Shown here in pieces: positions 5,790 through 11,697 of a stretch of DNA of 12,712 nucleotides; position 1 is the stretch's first letter; the number at the start of each line of letters is the position of its first letter. The notes under the pieces were generated by a model that saw only the letters and a list, made by a program, of their open reading frames with translations, was not told the origin of the DNA and searched no databases. This DNA is from Verrucomicrobiales bacterium (lineage in GTDB: Bacteria; Verrucomicrobiota; Verrucomicrobiia; Verrucomicrobiales; DEV007). Location of the stretch: contig JALRFZ010000398.1 in NCBI GenBank assembly GCA_023253615.1, forward strand, positions 1 through 12,712, read 5' to 3'. A program made the translations under genes and the position numbers.

Positions 5790-5876
5790 CTGATTGCAAA
5801 GCCCCTGCGCCGTTTCGGAATGCGGAGCTGCGATCCGTCCGCAATTTCGGGGGAAGGTTCCGGGGAATGCGGTGGC

Positions 5877-6104
5877 TCACTCATTTTCCTGCCAATTCTT
5901 GGGCGGCCCCATCCATTTCGGTCGGTAGCACGGATAGTGTGTCTCGGAGAGCCTCCGGCGCCCTTCCTCCATCTCCTCTGGCGTCACTTCCCTCACGGAC
6001 ACAATGCCAATCTTCGGGAGGGATAGGAGCTCGACGCCCATACCCTTCGCGAAGACCTCATCCATCGCCGCTTTTATCTCCTCGTTGGTCAACTCGCGTT
6101 CCAT
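5877..6104 (-). CDS. small acidic unknown protein
   Basis: The 75-residue product begins 'MERELTNEEIKAAMDEVFAK', a helix, continues 'GVELLSLPKIGIVSVREVTPEEMEEGRRRLSE' and ends 'THYPCYRPKWMGPPKNWQENE'. Amino-acid composition, a weak GGGA before the ATG, and a change from Arg/Ala-rich nonsense to normal protein exactly at this ATG support it being real. The strand-turn 'VSVREVTPEE' with an acidic helix recalls small adaptor or antitoxin-like proteins, but I cannot assign a family. The stop overlaps the ATG of the next small frame by eight bases, suggesting one transcript. No catalytic motif is seen. Confidence 0.5.
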   Translation of the reverse strand: MERELTNEEIKAAMDEVFAKGMGVELLSLPKIGIVSVREVTPEEMEEGRRRLSETHYPCYRPKWMGPPKNWQENE

Positions 6105-6157
6105 CGATCCCAACGCTAACGCCCTCGCCCTCTGGCGGCAAGTCTTCGGGCAGAGCC

Positions 6158-6358
6158 TCACTCGCGCTCGACCGGCTCCGGATTCGGCGGTCCGCCGGAC
6201 AGGATCGAGCGGGCGCTCGCCAGATGCCTCGCCACGCACGCCTTCGCTTCTTCCAGACTCATGCGAGGACGCGAAGCGGCGGAAGCTCTCCGTCGTTCGA
6301 TCCGCTCCCGAAGCGCTTTCGAGGGGCCGATCACGGGTGGGTTGGATTCGTTGTTCAC
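6158..6358 (-). CDS. small basic helical unknown protein
   Basis: From a GTG at 6356-6358 the frame gives 66 residues: 'MNNESNPPVIGPSKALRERI', an Arg-rich helix, 'MSLEEAKACVARHLASARSI' and a Pro/Glu tail ending NPEPVERE. An ATG at 6260-6262 would give only the last 34 residues. The open frame itself continues upstream to an ATG at 6554-6556, through 'NFCPRVREDWQPSSVPWGL', which also looks partly protein-like, so the true start is uncertain. The helical part resembles short DNA-binding or small-subunit proteins of mobile elements, without a recognisable family. It lies between two other small minus-strand frames. Confidence 0.4.
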   Translation of the reverse strand: MNNESNPPVIGPSKALRERIERRRASAASRPRMSLEEAKACVARHLASARSILSGGPPNPEPVERE

Positions 6359-6390
6359 GAACCTCAGTTTCTGGCATGGATTCGCGGTCG

Positions 6391-6603
6391 TCAATCCCCA
6401 CGGAACGGATGACGGTTGCCAATCCTCCCGCACGCGGGGGCAAAAATTTTGCGCGTGGTGCCAACCATATTTGGGGGTGGCGCGTCGCGGCCCGTGGGGG
6501 GGCGGCCATACCGGTCGCCTCTCTGGCCCGCCCGCTCGCGCCTCGTCCAACGCCACCGTTCATCCGGTCCCGTGGTGTCACCGTCCTTCCAATCACCTGT
6601 CAC
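6391..6603 (-). CDS. doubtful small Arg/Gly-rich frame coupled to the gene before it
   Basis: The frame encodes 70 residues beginning 'MTGDWKDGDTTGPDERWRWT'. It is listed because its GTG (6601-6603) overlaps the stop of the preceding gene in the pattern GTGA, a common coupling arrangement. The composition is heavy in Arg, Gly and Pro, which in this GC-rich DNA is typical of non-coding frames. A hairpin (6431-6457) lies within it. An intergenic regulatory stretch is as likely as a gene. Confidence 0.2.
   Translation of the reverse strand: MTGDWKDGDTTGPDERWRWTRRERAGQRGDRYGRPPTGRDAPPPNMVGTTRKIFAPACGRIGNRHPFRGD
6431..6457. repeat. imperfect palindrome between small ORFs
   Basis: CACGC (6431-6435) pairs with GCGTG (6453-6457), and GCAAAA (6440-6445) pairs with TTTTGC (6447-6452); GGGG at 6436-6439 is unpaired. 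The AT-rich core within very GC-rich DNA is striking. It could be a cruciform-type protein site. The central loop is too short for an RNA hairpin to close fully, and no terminator-like T-run follows the structure. Confidence 0.4.
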
Positions 6604-7166
6604 TCACGCCTCGCCGGGGAAGGAGGGCGCGCGGTCGCAATGGGGAAAACGCCATCCCCAAACTCGATCGCGGTCGAGTCGAGTAGCGCCTCGGTGAATC
6701 CGCGTCCGGCGGCTTCTCCCTTGGCCCTGGAAACCACGATCTTTTCCGCGACGTTGATTCCGGCCATGTCCTTCAAATGCTGCCAATGTTTCTCCCGCAG
6801 GTCGGTGAGCGTCTTGAGATCCGGGATGGACAAGTCACCGCGTTCCGCCTTCGCTTCCAGGTCGCAGAGCACGCCTTCCACCAAGGCCTCAATTCGCTGT
6901 GCTTGGCCGATCTGGGTATCGCGGACCAACGTGGCCATCTCGAGCGCTCGCGAGATCCCATCGGAAACCTCCGTGTCCGTGTTTGCCTTTTGTCGATCGC
7001 TCGCGCCTCGAAGGAGAGCGGAAGCCAGGTTCACGCTGATGTCCGCCTCGGAGCTGAACTTCCGCACCGTCCAGCCCTCGGCCAGTGCCAGCGGCAAAAA
7101 GGGCACCGCCCGATCCCGCTCCGCCGTCCTCGAAGGACCCCGGAGAACTGTGGAACAATCGGCCAT
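6600..7166 (-). CDS. unknown helical protein, weakly small-terminase-like
   Basis: The 188-residue product opens with an Arg-rich start and 'LPLALAEGWTVRKFSSEADI', then becomes strongly helical: 'DGISRALEMATLVRDTQIGQ', 'EALVEGVLCDLEAKAERGDLS', 'DLKTLTDLREKHWQHLKDMAG' and 'AEKIVVSRAKGEAAGRGFTEAL'. The '-GDLS-x-x-DL-x-x-L-' helix pair and the 'H-L-K-x-x-A-G-x-N-V' turn recall oligomerisation regions of phage small-terminase subunits. No helix-turn-helix is evident and no large terminase gene is near, so the name is not justified. The ATG at 7164-7166 has AGGGTGG a few bases upstream, a plausible ribosome site. It is the first gene of the compact minus-strand cassette and starts 238 bases from tRNA-Arg. 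A mobile-element origin is inferred from position. Confidence 0.6.
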   Translation of the reverse strand: MADCSTVLRGPSRTAERDRAVPFLPLALAEGWTVRKFSSEADISVNLASALLRGASDRQKANTDTEVSDGISRALEMATLVRDTQIGQAQRIEALVEGVLCDLEAKAERGDLSIPDLKTLTDLREKHWQHLKDMAGINVAEKIVVSRAKGEAAGRGFTEALLDSTAIEFGDGVFPIATARPPSPARRE

Positions 7167-7341
7167 TTGCCACCCTACCGGAAGGTGCCGTCCGGATCAA
7201 TCGCGCCCGCCTGTAAAATCCTCCGCGCAGGGTAACACCGTGGCCCGCAAATCCCCGCAAAAGCATCTTCAAACCAGCCTTTTCGCCCGATCTGTTTGGA
7301 ATCGGACCGGGGCACCAAACTTAACTGACTTGGCTGGCCAT

Positions 7342-7361
7342 GTTGCCACCATCGTTGCCAC
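7342..7361. repeat. direct repeat GTTGCCAC x2 near tRNA-Arg
   Basis: GTTGCCAC occurs at 7342-7349 and 7354-7361, 12 bases apart, about 43 bases from the 3' end of the tRNA gene on its downstream side. Short direct repeats in this position can be integrase arm-type sites, but no integrase is present in the window. The rest of 7167-7403 holds no gene that I can support. Confidence 0.35.
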
Positions 7362-7403
7362 TCAGCCCCTCCCGTTAATGCAACTCGTTGAAATTGAATA
7401 ACC

Positions 7404-7475
7404 CGTCCCCGCCGGGAATCGAACCCAGATCTAGAGTTTAGGAAACCCTCGTTCTATCCGTTGAACTACGGGGAC
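7404..7475 (-). tRNA. tRNA-Arg (anticodon CCT)
   Basis: The 72-base cloverleaf reads on the minus strand. The acceptor stem GTCCCCG (7475-7469) pairs with CGGGGAC (7411-7405), and the discriminator base is G (7404). The D-stem is GTTC/GAAC with the loop AACGGATA. The anticodon stem AGGGT/ACTCT has one G-T pair and the loop TTCCTAA, giving anticodon CCT (reads AGG, Arg). The T-arm is CTGGG-TTCGATT-CCCGG. The 3' CCA is not encoded. tRNA-Arg(CCT) genes are frequent integration targets, and the adjoining downstream DNA here is an accessory-looking cassette. Confidence 0.95.
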
Positions 7476-7618
7476 GGAAATCCAAGATTCGCATCGCTTG
7501 CGGATCGACTCAAGCGGCAGTTTTCGCTTCCTCAGGCCCGAATCGGGGTGGAACTTTTCTTGTCGGACGGCGTTTACGGGGAACGTTTCCGTTCGCCCCC
7601 ATCCAACCCTCCCGACTC

Positions 7619-9475
7619 ATGAAGTGGACCCTGTCTGTTCTCCTCCTCACGGCACCGCTCGTCGCGGCGGACCGTCCCAATGTGCTCTGGATCACGTCCG
7701 AGGACAACGGACCGCATCTCGGCTGCTACGGTGACACCTATGCGACGACACCGAATCTCGACGCGCTCGCGGCCAAGGGTCTCCGCTACACACGCGCCTG
7801 GTCGAACGCGCCGGTCTGCGCTCCTGCTCGCACGACGGTGATCTCGGGGCTTTATCCGCCTGCGACGGGCTCCGAGCACATGCGCTCGCAGACCACGCTG
7901 CCGGAGGGGATGAAACTGTTCCCCGCCTACCTGCGCGAGGCCGGCTACTACTGCACGAACGCGGCGAAAGAGGATTACAACCTCGTGAAGACGGACGACG
8001 TCTGGGACGAGAGCAGCGGCAAAGCCCACTGGCGGAACCGGGCCGAAGGACAGCCGTTCTTCGCGGTTTTCAATTCCACCCTGTCCCACGAATCGCAGAT
8101 CCGGAATGCGATCCCGGAGGAGAACCGGATCCACGATCCGGCGAAGGTGCGGGTGCCTGCCTACCATCCCGACACGCCGGAGGTGCGCAAGGATTGGGCG
8201 CAGTATTATGACCGCCTCACGATGATGGATGCGCAGCTCGGCGGCCGTCTCCGCGAAATCGAAGAGGCGGGCCTCGCCGACGACACGATCCTCTTTTACT
8301 GGGGCGACCACGGCTCCGGCATGCCGCGGAACAAACGCTGGCCTTATCACTCGGGCCTGCATGTGCCGCTGATCGTGCATGTGCCGGAGAAGTGGAAGGC
8401 GCTCGCTCCGGATGACTACGCGGTGGGGGGCACGAGCGATCGTCTCGTCTCTTTCGTCGATCTCGCTCCGACGCTGCTGAGTCTCGCCGGGATCGAACCG
8501 GAGGAGTGGATGCAGGGCATCGCTTTTGCCGGGCAATTCGAGAAACCGGGGCGCGATTTCAATTATGGCTTCCGCGGTCGCATGGACGAGCGGATCGACC
8601 TGGTCCGTTCGGTCACGGACGGCCGCTTTGTTTATCTCAGGCAGTACCTGCCGCACCGGATCTACGGTCAATACATCGATTACATGTTCCAGACTCCGAC
8701 GACGCGGGTGTGGCGGGGTTTGTTCGATGAAGGCAAGCTGAATCAAGACCAGTCGCATTTCTGGAAGGAGAAACCGGCGGAGGAACTCTACGATCTGCAG
8801 AACGACCGCGACGAGGTGGTGAATCTCATCGAGGCGCCGGAGTATGCCGAGGTGCTGGCGAAATTGCGCGGAGCGCACGAATCGTGGGAACATCGAATCC
8901 GCGACATCGGCTTCCTCCCCGAGGCGGAGATCCACGCGCGTGCCGCCGGCTCGACGCCCTACGAAGTGGCACGGGATCCGGCGAGATATGACTTCGACGC
9001 GGTCTTCACCGCCGCGAGGCTCGCGAGTTCGCGGAAGGTCGCGGACCTCCCCGTGATTGTGGCTTTGTTAGGGAGTCCCGATTCCGGCGTGCGCTACTGG
9101 GGCGCGACGGGTTTGCTGATCCACGGCCAGGCGGGCTTCGAGGCGGGCGCGGCGGCGTTACGGGAGGCGCTCGGTGATGATTGCGGCAGCGTGGCCATCG
9201 TCGCCGCGGAATCGCTGGGGCGTTTCGGGACGGAGGCGGATCGGGAAAAGGCCCTCGATCTGCTGCTCGCCCGGGCGGACCAGGAGAAGGGGAATGTCTT
9301 CGAGGCCATCCTCGCCTTGAACGCGCTCGATTACCTCGACGAAGCCGCCGCTCCGCGAATGGAGGCGATCCGTCAATTGCCGCGCAAGCCCGGGAAGCCG
9401 GCACCGCGGGTCGATGGCTACGCGGGCAGCTTGTTGAGGCATCTCATGGGAGAAAAGGGCGCACCGGCAGAGTAG
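7619..9475 (+). CDS. secreted formylglycine-dependent sulfatase with C-terminal HEAT-like repeats
   Basis: The 618-residue product has a signal peptide (MKWTLSVLLLTAPLVAA, cleavage after about 17), then the alkaline-phosphatase-fold sulfatase core. Metal ligands lie in 'NVLWITSEDNG' (E28-D29). The active-site motif C67-A-P-A-R is in 'SNAPVCAPARTTVISGLYPP'; C67 is the residue converted to formylglycine by a maturase. Further conserved parts are H156 in 'STLSHES' and 'WGDHG' (D230-H231), followed by 'HSGLHVPLIVHVP'. The pattern is closest to heparan N-sulfatase-like (SGSH-type) bacterial sulfatases. Residues about 475-600 form paired helices with 'SPDSGVRYWGATGLL', 'DCGSVAIVAAESLGRFG' and 'NVFEAILALNALDYL', typical of HEAT repeats. 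It probably removes sulfate from polysaccharide fragments in the periplasm. The substrate is not determinable. No Shine-Dalgarno sequence. The Gfo/Idh/MocA gene follows after 82 bases. Confidence 0.9.
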   Translation: MKWTLSVLLLTAPLVAADRPNVLWITSEDNGPHLGCYGDTYATTPNLDALAAKGLRYTRAWSNAPVCAPARTTVISGLYPPATGSEHMRSQTTLPEGMKLFPAYLREAGYYCTNAAKEDYNLVKTDDVWDESSGKAHWRNRAEGQPFFAVFNSTLSHESQIRNAIPEENRIHDPAKVRVPAYHPDTPEVRKDWAQYYDRLTMMDAQLGGRLREIEEAGLADDTILFYWGDHGSGMPRNKRWPYHSGLHVPLIVHVPEKWKALAPDDYAVGGTSDRLVSFVDLAPTLLSLAGIEPEEWMQGIAFAGQFEKPGRDFNYGFRGRMDERIDLVRSVTDGRFVYLRQYLPHRIYGQYIDYMFQTPTTRVWRGLFDEGKLNQDQSHFWKEKPAEELYDLQNDRDEVVNLIEAPEYAEVLAKLRGAHESWEHRIRDIGFLPEAEIHARAAGSTPYEVARDPARYDFDAVFTAARLASSRKVADLPVIVALLGSPDSGVRYWGATGLLIHGQAGFEAGAAALREALGDDCGSVAIVAAESLGRFGTEADREKALDLLLARADQEKGNVFEAILALNALDYLDEAAAPRMEAIRQLPRKPGKPAPRVDGYAGSLLRHLMGEKGAPAE

Positions 9476-9492
9476 CGGGTCGTCGACCCGCT
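9474..9492. repeat. palindrome overlapping the sulfatase stop codon
   Basis: AGCGGGTC (9474-9481) and GACCCGCT (9485-9492) are perfect inverted repeats around GTC, and the first two bases belong to the TAG stop. No T-run follows, so it is not a classical terminator and the downstream gene may still be co-transcribed. It may stabilise the sulfatase message or be a dispersed palindrome. It is the only obvious structure in the 82-base gap. Confidence 0.5.
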
Positions 9493-9557
9493 GGCCGCAA
9501 TGCGTCCCGGCGGGGGATTGACGGGTCGGGCAGCGATCGGGCACCATCGCGGAATCG

Positions 9558-10889
9558 ATGTTGTCGCCCATGAACACGCCCCGCTCCCCCCGTGACCGCC
9601 GCCAGTTTTTGAAGACCGCCTCCGTCGCCGCCGCCGGGCTCGCGTGGAGTCCGGCGGTGCGGGCCGCCTCCGATCGCATCAGCCTCGCCGTGATCGGCAC
9701 GGGCGGGATGGGATCGAACCATGTCCGCACCCTCTGCCAGCGGAAAGATGTCGATTTCCGCTGGATCATCGACACGGACCAGGATCGCGCCGCCGCCGCG
9801 GCGAAGACGGTGGAGGAGATGACCGGGCAAAAGCCGCAGGTCGCGCAGGACATGCGGCGCGCCTTCGACGACGCGGTGGTCCAAGCCTGCTTCATGGCCA
9901 CGCCTGATCATTGGCATGCTCCCGGCGCGATCCTTGCGGCGGATGCGGGCAAGCATGTCTACGTCGAGAAGCCTTGTTCCCACAATGTGCGCGAGGGTCG
10001 TCTCCTCATCGAAGCGGCGGCGCGGAACGGCGTCGCGATCCAGGTCGGCACGCAGAGCCGCAGCACGGGTCATGTGCGGACGGTGATCGAAAAACTCCGC
10101 GCGGGCGTGATCGGCGAGATCCTCGTGGCGAAGGCGTGGAACAGCCAGAAGCGCGCCGATCATGGCGTGCAGCCGAATTCGGCGCCGCCTGCCTCGCTCG
10201 ATTATGATCTCTGGCTCGGTCCGGTGCCGGAGGTGCCCTTCAAAAAAACCTACCATCCCGCGCACTGGCGCTGGTTCTTCCATTTCGGAGCGGGCGACTT
10301 CGGCAACGACGGTGTCCACGACATCGACATCGCCCGCTGGGGACTCGGTGTGGAGCGCCATCCCGACGTGATCCACGCGATGGGCGGCAAACTCTTTTTC
10401 GAGGACGACCAACAATGGCCGGACACGCTCTACTGTGGCTTCGAATATCACGAAGAGGGGAAGAAGGCGAAGCAGCTCGTCTTCGAGCAGCGCATCTGGA
10501 GTCCCTATGTGCAGGAAGGCCATGAAAACGGCTGCGCCTGGTATGGGACCGATGGCTACGTGATCGGTGGCAAGGCGAAGGGCTGGCAGATCTTCGGGCC
10601 GAAAAACCAACTCATCGAAACAATCGCCTCCGACGGGGTCGATCTCGCCGGTCACCATGAAAATTTCCTGCGCGTCGTGCGCGGCGAGGGCAAGGCGGAG
10701 GATCTCCACGCCGGGATCCTGACAAACCACTATTCCTCCTCGCTCTGCCATCTCGGCAATCTCGCGTGGAAGACGGGAAGGGTGCTCCATTTTGATCCGG
10801 TCGCGGAGACCTTTTCCGGTGATGCGGAGGCTTCGAAGGGGCTGCGACGCGACTACCGGGAGCACTGGGCGACGCCGAAGGGGGTGTGA
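9558..10889 (+). CDS. Tat-exported Gfo/Idh/MocA family oxidoreductase
   Basis: The 443-residue product begins with a twin-arginine signal: R14-R15 in 'DRRQFLKTASVAAAGLAWSP', with an A-x-A site near residue 37. The Rossmann NAD(P) site follows, 'LAVIGTGGMGSNH' (G47-x-G-x-x-G52), then 'FMATPDHWH' and the family's 'EKP' motif at 137-139. The C-terminal (GFO_IDH_MocA_C-like) domain has 'WFFHFGAGDFGNDGVHDIDIARW', in which H254 is the expected catalytic His. Such exported enzymes oxidise or epimerise sugars or their derivatives, with the bound cofactor carried through the Tat pathway. The position directly after a sulfatase suggests work on the desulfated product. The ATG at 9558 is used; an ATG at 9570 would still keep the whole Tat signal. 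No Shine-Dalgarno sequence precedes either. Confidence 0.9.
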   Translation: MLSPMNTPRSPRDRRQFLKTASVAAAGLAWSPAVRAASDRISLAVIGTGGMGSNHVRTLCQRKDVDFRWIIDTDQDRAAAAAKTVEEMTGQKPQVAQDMRRAFDDAVVQACFMATPDHWHAPGAILAADAGKHVYVEKPCSHNVREGRLLIEAAARNGVAIQVGTQSRSTGHVRTVIEKLRAGVIGEILVAKAWNSQKRADHGVQPNSAPPASLDYDLWLGPVPEVPFKKTYHPAHWRWFFHFGAGDFGNDGVHDIDIARWGLGVERHPDVIHAMGGKLFFEDDQQWPDTLYCGFEYHEEGKKAKQLVFEQRIWSPYVQEGHENGCAWYGTDGYVIGGKAKGWQIFGPKNQLIETIASDGVDLAGHHENFLRVVRGEGKAEDLHAGILTNHYSSSLCHLGNLAWKTGRVLHFDPVAETFSGDAEASKGLRRDYREHWATPKGV

Positions 10890-11226
10890 AATCGGCGAAG
10901 GAGTCGGCGAATTTTCCGTCCGGGCTGGGGTTAACAAAATCGTTGCATTTTCCTCTTGGCAAAACGCCTCCATTTTTGGCAATCTCGCGCTTGTCATGAG
11001 AGCGCACGTTTCAGCCGACACGTTCCAATCGTCCCTTGACGGCGTCGCGCCACCGATTTCGGTTCCTCGGTCCTCGTTCCTCGTTCCTCGGCGCTGAGGC
11101 GAAAGTTTGTAAACGCTCGTGGCACTGTTCCTCCCGGCCGTCCGTTCCGGGTTCCATCGGGTTTCGTCGTGTCCGTGCCGATCTCGCAATGAGGTCGTGA
11201 GGGCTCATCACTGATTCATTCTCGCC
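10890..11226. other. gene-free stretch with short direct repeats
   Basis: No gene is supported in these 337 bases. TTGGCAA occurs at 10956-10962 and 10976-10982, 20 bases apart, which would present both to the same DNA face; this could be a regulator site for the locus downstream. At 11062-11090 there is a degenerate tandem run of GTTCCTC-like units (about four copies). No convincing terminator follows the oxidoreductase gene and no consensus promoter stands out. Confidence 0.4.
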
Positions 11227-11500
11227 ATGCCGACTCCCACTCCCACGCCGACGCCCACACCGACACCGTTCGTGCCGACACCCACGCCAACGCCGACGCC
11301 GACACCGTTCGTGCCAACACCGACGCCGACGCCCACGCCGACACCGTTCGTGCCAACGCCGACGCCAACGCCCACACCGACTCCGTTCGTGCCAACGCCG
11401 ACGCCGACTCCACCGCTGCCCACGCCAACGCCGACTCCACCGCTGCCAACCCCCACTCCGACGCCGACGCCCACGCCATCCGCACCACCTACGCCGACGC
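11227..11500 (+). repeat. Pro-Thr minisatellite: hexamers organised in 39-bp units
   Basis: ACGCCG/ACGCCC-type hexamers dominate the stretch. On a higher level a 39-base unit coding [13 protein letters not shown] repeats; the TTC codon of each unit falls at 11269, 11308, 11347 and 11386, exactly 39 bases apart. Two shorter units ending PPL follow, then degenerate copies. Synonymous differences between copies show they are not freshly duplicated. Both unit lengths are multiples of three, so length variation would not shift frame. Confidence 0.85.
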
Positions 11501-11625
11501 CGCCTCCAACTCCGACCCCATCCGCTCCGCCATCGTCTCCGCCTCCGACACCACCGGCCACAGCACCACCTTACGACGAAGACATTCCGGACCCGTCACC
11601 AACGCCATCGTGCCCGCCGGACTGA
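11227..11625 (+). CDS. Pro-Thr-rich low-complexity protein or linker
   Basis: From ATG 11227 the frame gives 132 residues: (PT)n-PFV units, PPL units, a Ser/Ala/Pro-rich part and an acidic end '[18 protein letters not shown]'. There is no signal peptide or folded domain. Such stretches normally serve as extended extracellular linkers in surface proteins. The stop (TGA 11623-11625) is in the same frame as the RHS-like gene that opens 72 bases later, so this is probably the linker of that protein separated by a nonsense change. Caution: the repeat keeps other frames open too. The frame one base earlier is open from 11193 to 11816 and reads '...[20 protein letters not shown]...', with a C-rich third position. 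The true frame is not certain, and this may not be a gene on its own. Confidence 0.4.
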   Translation: MPTPTPTPTPTPTPFVPTPTPTPTPTPFVPTPTPTPTPTPFVPTPTPTPTPTPFVPTPTPTPPLPTPTPTPPLPTPTPTPTPTPSAPPTPTPPPTPTPSAPPSSPPPTPPATAPPYDEDIPDPSPTPSCPPD

Positions 11626-11697
11626 AGGTCCGCCGACGCCTCGCTTTTCGGGTGTCGAAGGCGCGGCTGTTTTCCGCATCCCAAAACCCAACGCCTC

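Noticed and set aside
5242..5880. 212-codon minus-strand frame across the helicase-nuclease junction
   Set aside because: It overlaps the real frame of the nuclease fragment, is Arg/Gly-rich, and reads through the tRNA-like T-arm sequence without any recognisable domain.
6004..7401. 465-codon plus-strand open frame opposite the small-ORF cassette
   Set aside because: Ser/Arg/Pro-rich with no family signature, whereas the minus-strand frames have normal helical proteins and start/stop coupling.
7574..8935. 453-codon minus-strand open frame
   Set aside because: Antisense to the sulfatase, which carries all catalytic motifs.
9444..11189. 581-codon minus-strand open frame
   Set aside because: Antisense to the Gfo/Idh/MocA gene and its flank; Arg/His/Asp-rich without domains.
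11227..11500. Repeat array considered as a CRISPR
   Set aside because: Units are contiguous coding hexamers without unique spacers, and no cas gene is present.
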